Notes: generated from the sequence alone by a model not told the origin. A DNA stretch of 64,000 nucleotides from Bacillota bacterium (GCA_902363515.1 CABJAN010000001.1:321820-385819); one strand, 5' to 3'; numbered from the stretch's first letter, positions 26,104 to 36,032 are shown. Numbers and translations are program-made.

Positions 26104-27889
26104 TGATTATGTCTCCCTGCAAGATTCCCGGTTCCACTTCTGTCACATATGGAAGAGTGATTTCCACTGTCACCCCTCCAGACTCATTCTTTACATAATG
26201 AAGGCCATATTCTTTTCCATACAGCAATTCAATTCGTTTATTCACATTTCTCACACCATAGCCAAATCCTTCATCATACTCTGATAAGTGCTGATTCATT
26301 TCTGTAATCTGCTCCTGTGTCATACCTGTGCCGGTATCTGCAATCAGAATCTTTACCAGTTCCCCCTGACGCGCTGCACTTAATGAAATACTTCCCTGCT
26401 TCCCTTCTTTGATTTTAATGCCATGATAAATAGAATTTTCCACCAGAGGCTGAAGGGTCAGCTTTGGTATCATTGCCTCTTTGCAATTTTCTTCTACATA
26501 AATGCTGCTTCCAATAATATTGTCATACCGCATATTCTGTATAATCAGATAATTCTGCACATGTTCCACTTCTGTTTTCAGCGGAATCACATCATGTCCC
26601 TTACTGAGACAAATCCGGTAATACCGGGCAAGGGCCTTTACCAAAATAGAAATCTCCTGGTTTCCGTCAACCACTGCCTGCCAGTGAATACAGTCCAGAG
26701 TATTATAGAGAAAATGAGGCTGAATCTGGGACTGCAGGGAATTAAAGCGAATCTGTTCAATCTGGTGCTGTTCCAGCTTCACCTGCTCCATCAAAACTAA
26801 AATTTCCTCCATCATGGAATTAAAGCCTGTTGCAAGCTTCACGAAATCCTCACCCATATGTTCCTCATCAATTCTGGCTGTCAAAGACCCGGCAGCAACA
26901 TCATCCATTTTCTGTACCACATTGTCCAGAGGTTTATAAATTTTCTGAATTACCCCTTTTACAATCTGCAGACTAAGGGCAACCACCCCTACCAGCACAA
27001 TGGTCATAAGCAGAATTGTACGGATACTGGGCTTGTACAGTTCACTGGAGGAAATGCTGCTGACAATGTAATAATCCCAGTCCGGCACCTTCTGATAAAT
27101 GTAAAGCCTTCCATCCTGGTTAAAGCTGCCCTGCATGCCTTCCAGTTTCTTCTCATATCTGGCGTCTCTGCCGATTTCATCAATCTTTCCGGCTGCTACA
27201 ATCATGCCTTCTGTATCTACCAGTTCCGTTACCTGCCCTGAATCTTCCTGCTCTTTTAAAATCTGTTCCAGTAAAGAATTGGAAAAACTCATGCAAAGCA
27301 AGCCTCTTTCTGAAGAAATCGTCTGTACATTGTAAACAGGGAAGTACACATTTAAGGTATATTTTTTTCCTTTAAAGTATGCGTTGGTAAACCCTGCTTT
27401 GATGGAACCCTTCTGGACATTTTTTGCCTTCTGGTAATCCTTCCTGTAGGTTTTCTGAAAGTCCGTCTCAACCAGCCCATTATTGCCGCGATACAGATAA
27501 TCCTCCATCTGATAGCTCACCACTGCAATAAAGTTCATATCCAGATGCATGTTCTGACAGCTTGACATAACATTTTTCGCATCATTGGCTGCCTTGGAAT
27601 AATTTGCATCCTGCTTACTGTCACATTCCAGGTAACGCTGGATGGAGTTATCTAAAACCATGGCGATTGCCAGAGATTTATACCGTTCCAGGGTACTCTG
27701 AAAATTTTCTGCCATAGTATCATTCTTTGCCTGCAGCATTTCTTCCGATTTACTCTTTAAAGACGTAACCGAAGATACCGTTGACATGACGAAAAAAATC
27801 AAGGTTGTAATCATTAAGGCAATGGTAATAAGCGCCTGCATCTTCCGGTCAAATTTCCAACGACTGATTTTTTCTCTCCATTTTTCCAT
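26096..27889 (-). CDS. YesM-type sensor histidine kinase
   Basis: 597 residues. A membrane helix near residues 15-38, an extracytoplasmic sensor region (about 40-290), and a second helix (LLMTIVLVGVVALSLQIV) are followed by HAMP (KIYKPLDNVVQKMDDVAAGSLTARID), then the His-kinase motif LQSQIQPHFLYNTLDCIHW with the phospho-accepting His and a HATPase domain (PLVENSIYHGIK, ILIADTGTGM). It probably senses a sugar or the binding protein outside the cell. It is immediately upstream of and overlaps the YesN partner, and lies downstream of the ABC permeases. Confidence 0.94.
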   Translation of the reverse strand: MEKWREKISRWKFDRKMQALITIALMITTLIFFVMSTVSSVTSLKSKSEEMLQAKNDTMAENFQSTLERYKSLAIAMVLDNSIQRYLECDSKQDANYSKAANDAKNVMSSCQNMHLDMNFIAVVSYQMEDYLYRGNNGLVETDFQKTYRKDYQKAKNVQKGSIKAGFTNAYFKGKKYTLNVYFPVYNVQTISSERGLLCMSFSNSLLEQILKEQEDSGQVTELVDTEGMIVAAGKIDEIGRDARYEKKLEGMQGSFNQDGRLYIYQKVPDWDYYIVSSISSSELYKPSIRTILLMTIVLVGVVALSLQIVKGVIQKIYKPLDNVVQKMDDVAAGSLTARIDEEHMGEDFVKLATGFNSMMEEILVLMEQVKLEQHQIEQIRFNSLQSQIQPHFLYNTLDCIHWQAVVDGNQEISILVKALARYYRICLSKGHDVIPLKTEVEHVQNYLIIQNMRYDNIIGSSIYVEENCKEAMIPKLTLQPLVENSIYHGIKIKEGKQGSISLSAARQGELVKILIADTGTGMTQEQITEMNQHLSEYDEGFGYGVRNVNKRIELLYGKEYGLHYVKNESGGVTVEITLPYVTEVEPGILQGDIINV

Positions 27890-28019
27890 AGTATTCTCCT
27901 GTCCTGCCTGAATTGATGTCTCATTTTATGGTACAATGTTACAAGCGATATTATATCAGAAAAGGCTATCACATAAAACAGAAAATTTCATGCAACAGCC
28001 TCTTCCAATAAAATTTTTA

Positions 28020-28868
28020 TCAGCCTTTTACAGCTCCTGCGGTCATACCCTTCACCAATTTATCCTGGAAAATAATAAACAAAATAATCATTGGCAGAAG
28101 TGATAAGGTAAGAACCGCCATAATCATTGGCGTATTCATGGAATACTGTCCCTGAAATTCCCAGATTGCCAGAGGCAGAGTACGGTTTGCAGAGGACTGA
28201 GTCAGTGTGTAAGCAAAGGAAAATTCATTCCACATGTTTACACCATTGTAAATAGCCAGTGTCGCCAGACCAGGTTTTGCCAGAGGTAAAATCATGGCAA
28301 AAAACATTTTAATCTTTCCACATCCGTCAATTTCTGCGGATTCCTCAATTTCTCTTGGAATCTCTTTCATAAAGCTGGTTAAGATAAACACAGAAATAGG
28401 AACTGCAAACGCAACATAGGGACCAATAAGCGCCCAGATACTGTCATATAAGCCTGTAGATTTCGCCATTTTGAAAACAGGAATTAAGGTAATATGTACT
28501 GGTATGGACATGCAGGCAACAATAGCCGCATAAATCGTTCCAGACAGTTTAAACTTAAATCTTGCCAGAGGATAGGAAGCACAGGCTGCAATGAACAGCA
28601 GTAAAGTCAGAGATACTGCCAGCACAATAACACTGTTCATGAAATATGTGGTAAATCCACCTGTGAGAACCTCTTTATAGTTTTCTATATAGAAGGCATC
28701 CGGTAGTGCAAAGACTCCTTTTACCAGCATTTCAAACTTCTCTTTAAAGGAGTTTAAAACCATAAAAATAAATGGCAGACAAGAAATAATCAGGTAACCG
28801 ATTGCAAGAACAAAGGCAACGATCCAGCATATCACACTTTTTCTCTTATTTTTCTTAATGCTATCCAT
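28020..28868 (-). CDS. Carbohydrate ABC transporter permease (MalG type)
   Basis: 282 residues with six predicted helices. The EAA loop (PREIEESAEIDGCGKIKMFFAMILPLAKPGLAT) for coupling to the ATPase is intact. It belongs to the CUT1 oligosaccharide importers. It is 4 bases after the other permease gene. No ATPase gene is present in the cluster, so a shared MsmK-like ATPase encoded elsewhere is expected. Confidence 0.93.
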   Translation of the reverse strand: MDSIKKNKRKSVICWIVAFVLAIGYLIISCLPFIFMVLNSFKEKFEMLVKGVFALPDAFYIENYKEVLTGGFTTYFMNSVIVLAVSLTLLLFIAACASYPLARFKFKLSGTIYAAIVACMSIPVHITLIPVFKMAKSTGLYDSIWALIGPYVAFAVPISVFILTSFMKEIPREIEESAEIDGCGKIKMFFAMILPLAKPGLATLAIYNGVNMWNEFSFAYTLTQSSANRTLPLAIWEFQGQYSMNTPMIMAVLTLSLLPMIILFIIFQDKLVKGMTAGAVKG

Positions 28869-28872
28869 ATTC

Positions 28873-29775
28873 TTATGCTTCCTCCTTTCCTTTTAATAAT
28901 TTCATGGTAATCAGAGCTACCATGGAAATCAGAATAAACATACCGCCTGCTACTGCGGAACCATAGCCCATGTTAAAGTTTTTAAAGGACTGTTTATACA
29001 TATAGGTTGCCATTAACTCTGTGGAAGTACCAGGACCTCCTCCTGTCATAACATAAATCAGGTCGAAATATTTCAGAGAACCAACCATGGAAAGGATGGC
29101 TGCGCTTTTCATAGAAGGAACTAAAAGCGGCAGTGCAATTCTCCAGAAATACTGTCCTCTTGTAGCACCGTCAATTCTTGCAGCTTCAAATACATCATAT
29201 GGAATGTTGGTAAAAGCCGCCATAAAGTACACCATATAAAATGGGGTAAACTGCCAGCAGATAACAATAATAACCGTAAGAAGCGCGGTCTTTGGATTGC
29301 CCAGAAGGTCAATATTTCCTCCTCCAAACCATCCTGAAATCGTACTTACAATTCCACCGTTTGTTGCCAGCGCGTAGGTGAAAAGGAAACCGATTGCTAC
29401 AGATGACATCAGTAAAGGAACGAACCAGATTACTTTAAAGATTGTAAGCTTCTTGCCTCCAAAGTCAAGAAATGTTGCTAATGCCAGACCAATAGGAATC
29501 TGAATCACAATGGAAAGAACCATAATCACCAGATTGTTCCGAAATGCAATCCAGAAATTTTTATCTGTCAACAGGGTTTTCCAGTTTTCAAATCCGATAA
29601 ATTCTTTTGCTGAAGAAATACCGTTCCATTGATAACCACTGGTAATGAATGTATCAATAATGGGATAAAGTATAAATACAATCAGCAAAATGGTTACCGG
29701 TGCCAGAAACAGGGCTGCCACCTTTCTTGTGTTTCTCTGTCTCATCTCTAACAGAGAAATACCTTTTTCCTTCAT
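28873..29775 (-). CDS. Carbohydrate ABC transporter permease (MalF type)
   Basis: 300 residues with six predicted helices and the EAA loop PYDVFEAARIDGATRGQYFWRIALPLLVPS. The N-terminal segment RKVAALFLAPVTILLIVFILYPI and FTSGYQWNG region are typical of CUT1 partner permeases. A strong AAAGGAGGGTCTCAAA precedes the ATG. It is placed between the binding protein and the MalG-type permease, so the three form the import system. Confidence 0.93.
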   Translation of the reverse strand: MKEKGISLLEMRQRNTRKVAALFLAPVTILLIVFILYPIIDTFITSGYQWNGISSAKEFIGFENWKTLLTDKNFWIAFRNNLVIMVLSIVIQIPIGLALATFLDFGGKKLTIFKVIWFVPLLMSSVAIGFLFTYALATNGGIVSTISGWFGGGNIDLLGNPKTALLTVIIVICWQFTPFYMVYFMAAFTNIPYDVFEAARIDGATRGQYFWRIALPLLVPSMKSAAILSMVGSLKYFDLIYVMTGGGPGTSTELMATYMYKQSFKNFNMGYGSAVAGGMFILISMVALITMKLLKGKEEA

Positions 29776-29863
29776 TTTGAGACCCTCCTTTTGTTACGTT
29801 TGTGCCTTATTCCCTTTGTCAGGGAAAGGGAGCAATCAACAGGACAGCTCCCTTTCTTTATTT

Positions 29864-31195
29864 TTATTCCGCTTTAGTTGCTAAATAGTCATCCATGGCT
29901 TTCTGCATAGATTCCTGTGCCTCCTGTGGAGTCATGGTTAATCCGAAAACTTCCTGTAATCCGTCTAAGTGTGCTGTAGATACTGCCGGTGGCAGATACT
30001 GGTCATACCAGAGCTGGATTTCAGAAGCATTGTTTGCTGCTTCTACTACTTCTTTGGTAATCGGGTCTGTCAGCTTATCTTCAATACCTACAACCGGAGG
30101 AATCTTTCCATTTTCCACTTCAAAGTCAATGACTTCATCGGATAAGTGTGCCTCTGCACATTCAAAAGCTGCCTCCAGCTTTTCACCTTCACAGTTAAAT
30201 ACAATAAACTGGTCACCAACTGTACCAATCATAATGGATGGGTCTGCCTGAGAACCTTCGATTGCAGGGAATGGGAACCATCCGATTTTTTCATAGAATT
30301 CTTCACTGTCTGTTGCAAAAGTACCTGTATACCAGGAACCGCACAGAAGCATACCTGCTGTCTCCTGATACATAAGCTGTTTTGCCTGTCCGTCATCTTC
30401 GCTTAAAGAGTTTACACCATCTGGGAAGTATCCATTTTTCACCCATTCCTGAATCTTTTCACCGGCTTTAATAAAGCTTTCTTCTGTGAATTTTCCTTCT
30501 CCTGCAACTGCCTTCTGGAATGGCTCCAGTCCACCGTAACGGGCTGCCAGGTTCATGAAATACATGGAGCCTGTCCATTTGGAGCTGTTAGCAAGAGCAA
30601 ATGGAGTAATTCCATTTTCCTTTAAGGTGTCGCAGATATTCTCCAGGTCTGTTAAGGTTTCCGGTTCTTTTAAGCCATACTTATCAAACATTTCTTTATT
30701 ATAGAAGATACCTGACATGGAAACATTCTGATAAGGCACTGCATAAATCTTGCCATTGTATGTAGCCTGTCCTACTGCTGATTCCATTAACTTGTCTTTA
30801 ATTTCAGAATTATTAAACAAATCATCAATAGGCTGTCCAAATCCGGAATCAATGTATTCATACATAGGACCGCCGGACCAGCAAGAATACATATCCGGAC
30901 ATTCACCTGAACTCATGGCAACCACCAGTTTTTCCTTATAAGTATCGTTCTGAGTTGGCACTACGGTTACTGTGTAGCCAGATTCTGTCTCTGAATTAAA
31001 CTTGTCTACTGCTTTTGCAATCACGTCCTTGTCCGGGCTTTCTGTACCAATGTTCCAGTACACGATTTCCTTATCGCCGCCTTTTGCGTCACCGCCGCTT
31101 TTTCCTTTATCTCCGCCTCCACCACAGGCTGCTAAAGATGCTGCCATAAGGACACTCATGGAAAGTGCTGTTAATTTTACCGTTCTTTTCTTCAT
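29864..31195 (-). CDS. Extracellular sugar-binding lipoprotein of CUT1 ABC importer
   Basis: 443 residues. The signal ends in lipobox LAAC with a Gly/Lys-rich linker (GGGGDKGKSGGDAKGG). The mature protein matches family 1 solute-binding proteins (EIVYWNIGTESPDKDVIAKAVDKFNSE, GEFP-like WFPFPAIEGSQADPSIMIG, QLMYQETAGMLLCGSW). It would capture an oligosaccharide, likely xylo-oligosaccharide given the GH43 and GH3 enzymes nearby, and deliver it to the permeases. AAGGAGGAAGACAAGT precedes the ATG. Confidence 0.93.
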   Translation of the reverse strand: MKKRTVKLTALSMSVLMAASLAACGGGGDKGKSGGDAKGGDKEIVYWNIGTESPDKDVIAKAVDKFNSETESGYTVTVVPTQNDTYKEKLVVAMSSGECPDMYSCWSGGPMYEYIDSGFGQPIDDLFNNSEIKDKLMESAVGQATYNGKIYAVPYQNVSMSGIFYNKEMFDKYGLKEPETLTDLENICDTLKENGITPFALANSSKWTGSMYFMNLAARYGGLEPFQKAVAGEGKFTEESFIKAGEKIQEWVKNGYFPDGVNSLSEDDGQAKQLMYQETAGMLLCGSWYTGTFATDSEEFYEKIGWFPFPAIEGSQADPSIMIGTVGDQFIVFNCEGEKLEAAFECAEAHLSDEVIDFEVENGKIPPVVGIEDKLTDPITKEVVEAANNASEIQLWYDQYLPPAVSTAHLDGLQEVFGLTMTPQEAQESMQKAMDDYLATKAE

Positions 31196-31364
31196 ACTTG
31201 TCTTCCTCCTTATTGAATTTGCGACCCTTTGTTCAACTTTGAGTCATTTGATAGGTTTATCTTATCATTTCTTATGCAATTCGCCTATTTAATAAAATGT
31301 CCAGATTCTATAATTTTCTTACCTCCTTGCTTTTTGATTTTGTAGAATTTTATAGAAAAATCTC

Positions 31365-31395
31365 TTGACTCTACACTTACTGTAGCCTTTATCAT
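31365..31395 (+). promoter_or_regulatory. MerR-type promoter of the MATE gene
   Basis: -35 TTGACT (31365-31370), an overlong 19-base spacer, -10 TATCAT (31390-31395). The spacer contains the dyad CTACA-CTTAC-TGTAG (31371-31385). A stretched 19-base spacer with a centred dyad is the hallmark of promoters that MerR-family regulators activate by DNA untwisting. No merR gene is visible nearby. Confidence 0.65.
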
Positions 31396-31436
31396 GTAGT
31401 TTGTACAAAAAATTTTTCCATAAAAGGAGGTTCTGT

Positions 31437-32777
31437 ATGAACAATCACGCTGGAACAACTGCCTATGAAAAGCCTGTTACCCTGAAAAACATTCTCCGTT
31501 TCGCGCTGCCTACCATTGCCATGTCTCTGTTTATGTCTTTTTATACCATGGTGGACGGATTATTTGTGTCAAATCTCATTGGTACAGAGGCTTTGTCTGC
31601 TATTAATTTAACAGCTCCTGTTATTTCTCTGGTAACTGCAATCTCTACCATGCTGGCAACTGGGGGAAGCGCTGTAATCATGAAAAAAGTGGGAGAAGGA
31701 AAGGAACAGGAAGCACGGGAAGACTTTACCTCTTTGATTTTGGTAAATGTGGCAGTGGGCATACTCATGTGCGCCATTGGATATGTCTGTATGGACTTTA
31801 TTTTTTCTCGCATGGCCTTATCAAAAGCAGTGACTGGTTACTGCATAGATTACCTAAAAAATTATCTGCTCTTTACAGTTCCTATTCTGTTAATGAACAA
31901 CTTTTCTCTCTATCTGATTGCCTGCGGAAAATCTGCCTTGTCTCTTTTTTGTTCTGTAGGCGGCGGGATTACTAATATTGTTCTGGACTACATCTTTATC
32001 CGTCTTCTTGGAATGGGAACCAATGGCGCTGCTGTTGCCACAGGACTTGGATATTCTGTAACTGCTGTAGTAGGTTTTATCGTCTTTTGTAATCCGGAAA
32101 ACCTGCTGCATTTCCAAAAGCCGGTCTGGAGATTTTCTGTGCTAAAAAAGGCTGCTTCCAACGGCTGCTCTGAAATGGCTACAGCTCTTGTAACGGGTAT
32201 TACTACCTTATTATTTAACTGGAGTATGCTGAAATATGCAGGAGAAAATGGTGTGGCTGCTATTACGATTATTATGTATGTACTTATGTTTGTCAGTTCC
32301 CTGTTCAGCGGCTATTCCTATGGAGTTGCTCCTATGATCAGCTATTACTGCGGAGCCGGAAATCACGCTAAACTAAAAAGACTGGTGCGCACCAGCCTGT
32401 TGATTATCCTGGGGATTTCCCTTGCATCGGTTGCCATTTCCATAGGCATCACCCGGCCTCTGGTAAGTATTTTCACCAGACCGGACAATCCTGTATATCA
32501 GCTTGCTGTTACCGGAAACCGACTTTGCAGCATTGCCCTGTGCTTTATTGGATTTAATATTTTCTCCAGCAGCTTGTTTACTGCCTTAAACAACGGTGTG
32601 GTCTCTGCTGTTCTGGCTTTTTCCAGGTCTTTTGTATTTATGGTTATCTGCCTTCTGCTCTTGCCCGCCTTTTTAGGCGTTACCGGAATCTGGCTTGCCA
32701 ATCCACTGGCAGAAGGAATGGCAATTATATTGGCAGGAATCATGTTTCTGAAACACAGGGATACTTATCACTATTAA
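31437..32777 (+). CDS. MATE family multidrug/cation efflux transporter
   Basis: 446 residues with 12 predicted helices. The MATE pattern in the first helices (ILRFALPTIAMSLFMSFYTMVDGLFVSNLIGTEALSAINL) and the symmetrical second half (GYSYGVAPMISYYCGAGNHAKLKRL) are clear. The start at 31437 has AAGGAGG seven bases upstream; a TTG-start extension to 31401 lacks support. It exports drugs or metabolites driven by Na+ or H+. The MerR-type promoter implies induction by a small-molecule ligand. Confidence 0.92.
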   Translation: MNNHAGTTAYEKPVTLKNILRFALPTIAMSLFMSFYTMVDGLFVSNLIGTEALSAINLTAPVISLVTAISTMLATGGSAVIMKKVGEGKEQEAREDFTSLILVNVAVGILMCAIGYVCMDFIFSRMALSKAVTGYCIDYLKNYLLFTVPILLMNNFSLYLIACGKSALSLFCSVGGGITNIVLDYIFIRLLGMGTNGAAVATGLGYSVTAVVGFIVFCNPENLLHFQKPVWRFSVLKKAASNGCSEMATALVTGITTLLFNWSMLKYAGENGVAAITIIMYVLMFVSSLFSGYSYGVAPMISYYCGAGNHAKLKRLVRTSLLIILGISLASVAISIGITRPLVSIFTRPDNPVYQLAVTGNRLCSIALCFIGFNIFSSSLFTALNNGVVSAVLAFSRSFVFMVICLLLLPAFLGVTGIWLANPLAEGMAIILAGIMFLKHRDTYHY

Positions 32778-32785
32778 CTCCATAA

Positions 32786-32838
32786 AAAAGGAAAGCAGCA
32801 GCACCTTTTCTATTACAAAATGCTGTTGCTTTCCTTTT
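32786..32838. terminator. Bidirectional terminator between MATE and MBL genes
   Basis: AAAAGGAAAGCAGCAGCA (32786-32803) pairs with TGCTGTTGCTTTCCTTTT (32821-32838) with a single G-T wobble, an 18-bp stem with U tracts on both sides. Confidence 0.85.
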
Positions 32839-32857
32839 CACTTTTTATCATCTGTCT

Positions 32858-34465
32858 CTATCTGTCCCATTTGTCGCACAGAGAGTTAATCTGGTCTGCA
32901 AATTTTGCCAGATCCTTATTTGCTCCGCCTTCGTTATTACGAATCACGCTCATTAAGCGGTGGCCTGCTGCCAGAAGCCTTGCAAATACACCTGCTGCTT
33001 TCCGGTTCTTAGCTTTCTGCTCCGCATGTTTCACAACAATGCCCACTGTATGTTTTGTTACTTCATTGGTAATCAAATCGACTTCTGTTCCACTATAGGG
33101 AGCCAGAACACAATAGCCCAGTTCATCCTCCAGACGTTTTGCAAAAATATCACAAACCTGGTCATCACCATGAGCCACAAACACCCGCTTGGGCTTTTCC
33201 TTAAACGCAGATGCCCACCTCATAAGCCCCTGATTATCCGCATGACCGCTAATGCCAGGAAGCCTGATAATCTCTGCATTTACATGGATATCCTCACCAA
33301 AAATCCTTACATCCTGGGCGCCTTCTACCAGCGCTCTGCCAAGAGTTCCCACAGCCTGATATCCTACGAACAGAATCGTGCTTTCTTTTCTCCAGAGATT
33401 GTGTTTCAAATGATGCTTAATCCGCCCTGCATCACACATACCACTGGCAGAAAGAATTACCTTTGGTTTATCATCAAAATTAATGGCTCTTGACTCATCA
33501 CTGGTAATCGACAAACGCAATCCATGGAATGTAATGGGATTAATGCCTTTCTCAATCAGATCCATAGCCTCTTCATCGTAACATTCTGTATAATGTTCCT
33601 TAAAAATACTGGTAGCCTGCACTGCCAGCGGACTGTCCACAAACACTTCAAAGCCCGGAAATTCCGGAAGCAGATTGTCTTCTTTGATTTTTCTAAGGAA
33701 ATATAACATTTCCTGTGTACGCCCTACTGCAAAAGAAGGAATCACCACATTTCCTCCTCTTGAGAATGTTTTTCTGAGTACTTTGGTGAGTTCTTCTACA
33801 TACTGTGGCTTCTCTCCATGGCTCCTGTCTCCATAGGTGGATTCCATCACTACATAATCTGCACTCTCGATGTATGTAGGATCTTTTATCAACGGCTGAT
33901 CCAGGTTTCCGATATCACCTGAAAATACAATTTTGCGTTCTTCCCCGTCTTCTGAAATCCAAAGTTCAATACTTGCAGAACCAAGTAAATGTCCTGCATC
34001 AACAAAACGTACTCGAATTCCTTCTGCCAGCTCAATTACTTTGTTATACTCACATTCTGCAAACAACTGGATGGCGCCCAGGGCATCTTCCATGGTGTAG
34101 GCCGGTACAAATTCCGGCTGTCCGTTCCTCCTGCCTTTCCGGTTTCTCCATTCAGCCTCAAACATCTGAATATGAGCGCTGTCACGGAGCATAATGTCAC
34201 ATAAATCACAGGTTGCAGAGGTTGCGTAAATAGGACCACGAAAACCTTTCGCATAAGCCAGTGGAAAGTTTCCAGAATGGTCAATATGAGCATGGGTCAG
34301 AAGTGCAAAATCCACATCTGACATCGCAACCGGAAGATCCTGATTTTCGTACTGATCCGGTCCCTGTTCCATACCGCAGTCAACGATAAACTTCTTACCT
34401 GCCGCCTCCAAATAATAACAGCTTCCCGTCACCTCATGAGCAGCACCTATAAACGTCAACTTCAT
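32858..34465 (-). CDS. MBL-fold/beta-CASP ribonuclease-like protein
   Basis: 535 residues. The metallo-beta-lactamase metal motif THAHIDHSGN (His58, His60, Asp62, His63) and later GHLLGSAS and FSGDIGN are present. The beta-CASP and RNA-specificity parts follow (SFAVGRTQEMLYFLR, SASGMCDAGRIKHHLKHNLW, FVGYQAVGTLGRAL, ISGHADNQGLMRW). Members of this group resemble CPSF73/RNase J and may cleave RNA. The extra C-terminal 70 residues are helical and charged. AAAGGGGG lies just before the start. The substrate cannot be told from sequence. Confidence 0.9.
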   Translation of the reverse strand: MKLTFIGAAHEVTGSCYYLEAAGKKFIVDCGMEQGPDQYENQDLPVAMSDVDFALLTHAHIDHSGNFPLAYAKGFRGPIYATSATCDLCDIMLRDSAHIQMFEAEWRNRKGRRNGQPEFVPAYTMEDALGAIQLFAECEYNKVIELAEGIRVRFVDAGHLLGSASIELWISEDGEERKIVFSGDIGNLDQPLIKDPTYIESADYVVMESTYGDRSHGEKPQYVEELTKVLRKTFSRGGNVVIPSFAVGRTQEMLYFLRKIKEDNLLPEFPGFEVFVDSPLAVQATSIFKEHYTECYDEEAMDLIEKGINPITFHGLRLSITSDESRAINFDDKPKVILSASGMCDAGRIKHHLKHNLWRKESTILFVGYQAVGTLGRALVEGAQDVRIFGEDIHVNAEIIRLPGISGHADNQGLMRWASAFKEKPKRVFVAHGDDQVCDIFAKRLEDELGYCVLAPYSGTEVDLITNEVTKHTVGIVVKHAEQKAKNRKAAGVFARLLAAGHRLMSVIRNNEGGANKDLAKFADQINSLCDKWDR

Positions 34466-34573
34466 AAAGAAAACCCCCTTTGCTGTATAATAAATGTCAT
34501 ACTAATATTATACAACATATAAGGGGGTTTTGATAGGGGGATGAAGATTAAATTTGTGGGAAGGAAAGGGAAA

Positions 34574-35041
34574 TTATTTTATTAAAAGACCGTCTGTAAT
34601 TCCAGTCTGTGACTCCGTAGTGCTGCCTTTAGTAGCAACACCAACTAATTTCAGTCTGTAATAATATCCCTTGGTCACACTTATATTATAACTTTTTATC
34701 ATATAGCTGTTATTTTTCTCTGTATTAGAAAAAGAGCCGACATTTATCCAGCTTCCATTCACTAAACGCTGCAATGTCATATCTAAGGTTAATTTATCAC
34801 ATGTAGAACTACCATATACCGACCCATAGATATTTACACTCCCATTTCCATTATTAGTAATCCTACCTATTACCCTATTTAAAATATTCCCCTTTTGCAG
34901 ACTTTCGTATGTGACTTCTGAAGACATTTCATTGGTTAAAACAGAACCATCTACTCTCTTCCCGTCACTTGAAGCATAAACATTTAAGTTTATAGAGTAT
35001 ACTAGTATTACTGCGATGATACTACAGATTAATTTTTTCAT
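34574..35041 (-). CDS. Secreted protein, DUF6147-like
   Basis: 155 residues with a Sec signal (MKKLICSIIAVILVYSINLNVYA, cleavage after VYA). The mature 130 residues are beta-rich with Asn/Ser/Gly (GRITNNGNGSVNIYGSVYGSSTCDKLTLDMTLQRL, YYYRLKLVGVATKGSTTES) and resemble small DUF6147-type secreted proteins of Lachnospiraceae; this family name is a tentative match. It lies 17 bases downstream of the DUF4367 gene, so both are probably on the same mRNA. Confidence 0.7.
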   Translation of the reverse strand: MKKLICSIIAVILVYSINLNVYASSDGKRVDGSVLTNEMSSEVTYESLQKGNILNRVIGRITNNGNGSVNIYGSVYGSSTCDKLTLDMTLQRLVNGSWINVGSFSNTEKNNSYMIKSYNISVTKGYYYRLKLVGVATKGSTTESQTGITDGLLIK

Positions 35042-35058
35042 TTTCTTTTCTCCTTTAT

Positions 35059-35946
35059 TTAATACAATATTTTTTCGGCTATACTAACCATTTCTTCCTT
35101 CGGAAGTTTTCCAAATAACTCATAATATACATTTTTATGTTCCCATTGCAGGATATATGTAGGCTTAGAATCACCATTCTCTATAATTTCATATAAATCT
35201 GAAGTTAAATTTAATGTCAAATCACTATTTATATCTTCAATACTACTCATTTTATCGCTTTGCAGTATGCTGACAGCTTCTTTCGCATTAAATAACGCTA
35301 TAAGACATATATCCTGTTCTTTGTAAGAATATCGAATAGTTGCTATCTGTGCATCTAATACCACTGAATGGGATTTATATCTCATTCCATCCGGCATATA
35401 AAACAGCGTGGGCATTTTCACCCCCAATGCTGACTCTATCTCCTCCTTTGCAATTTCTTCTCCATCTTTACTCTCTATAACATCCACATTATTAATTTTA
35501 GTTTTCATTTCATCATGTAACATGGTATTGACCTTCCGCATAATATACGCTCTATTAGCCTCACTGCTCATGGAAACTCCGAAAACACCAATAACAACCG
35601 CAGCGGCCACTGCTGACCACTTCATCACCCTTTTTCTAATTGTAATTTTGTTTGTTTTGTGAATTTTCTTTTCTCTTCTACTCTGATTTTTCTGACTATC
35701 AGCAATACCCATTGCATCTTCTTTTTCTGTAATCAGGCTATTTTCTTTTGCCTTTGCCAAAAGTGCCTGAAATTTTTCTTCTGTTGGCTCCCATTCCTCT
35801 CTATCCGGAATATCCTGTATCTCTCTTTCAATAAATACTGCTTCTTCCATATCTTCAGGACTGTATTCGCCATGAAACGTCTCGTCATACTGGTCCTGGG
35901 CAGAAAGAGTTTTTGTTCTGTTATTCATCTCAGTTATTTTGCCCAT
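35059..35946 (-). CDS. DUF4367 membrane protein, likely anti-sigma factor
   Basis: 295 residues. A cytoplasmic N-terminal part of about 110 residues, acidic then basic, precedes one membrane helix (WSAVAAAVVIGVFGVSMSS); the outer part ends in a DUF4367 domain (YKSHSVVLDAQIATIRYSYKEQDICLI ... PTYILQWEHKNVYYELFGKLPKEEMVSIAEKILY). This layout is that of membrane anti-sigma factors. The ECF sigma gene lies 1.2 kb upstream on the same strand, with murG inserted in the opposite orientation. TAGGAGTTTC precedes the ATG. Confidence 0.8.
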   Translation of the reverse strand: MGKITEMNNRTKTLSAQDQYDETFHGEYSPEDMEEAVFIEREIQDIPDREEWEPTEEKFQALLAKAKENSLITEKEDAMGIADSQKNQSRREKKIHKTNKITIRKRVMKWSAVAAAVVIGVFGVSMSSEANRAYIMRKVNTMLHDEMKTKINNVDVIESKDGEEIAKEEIESALGVKMPTLFYMPDGMRYKSHSVVLDAQIATIRYSYKEQDICLIALFNAKEAVSILQSDKMSSIEDINSDLTLNLTSDLYEIIENGDSKPTYILQWEHKNVYYELFGKLPKEEMVSIAEKILY

Positions 35947-36032
35947 GAAACTCCTATCTTTCCTTGACTTTTTCTGACAAGTGTATCATATTATCTTATA
36001 GTTACTATTTTGAATAAATCAGGAGGAATACC

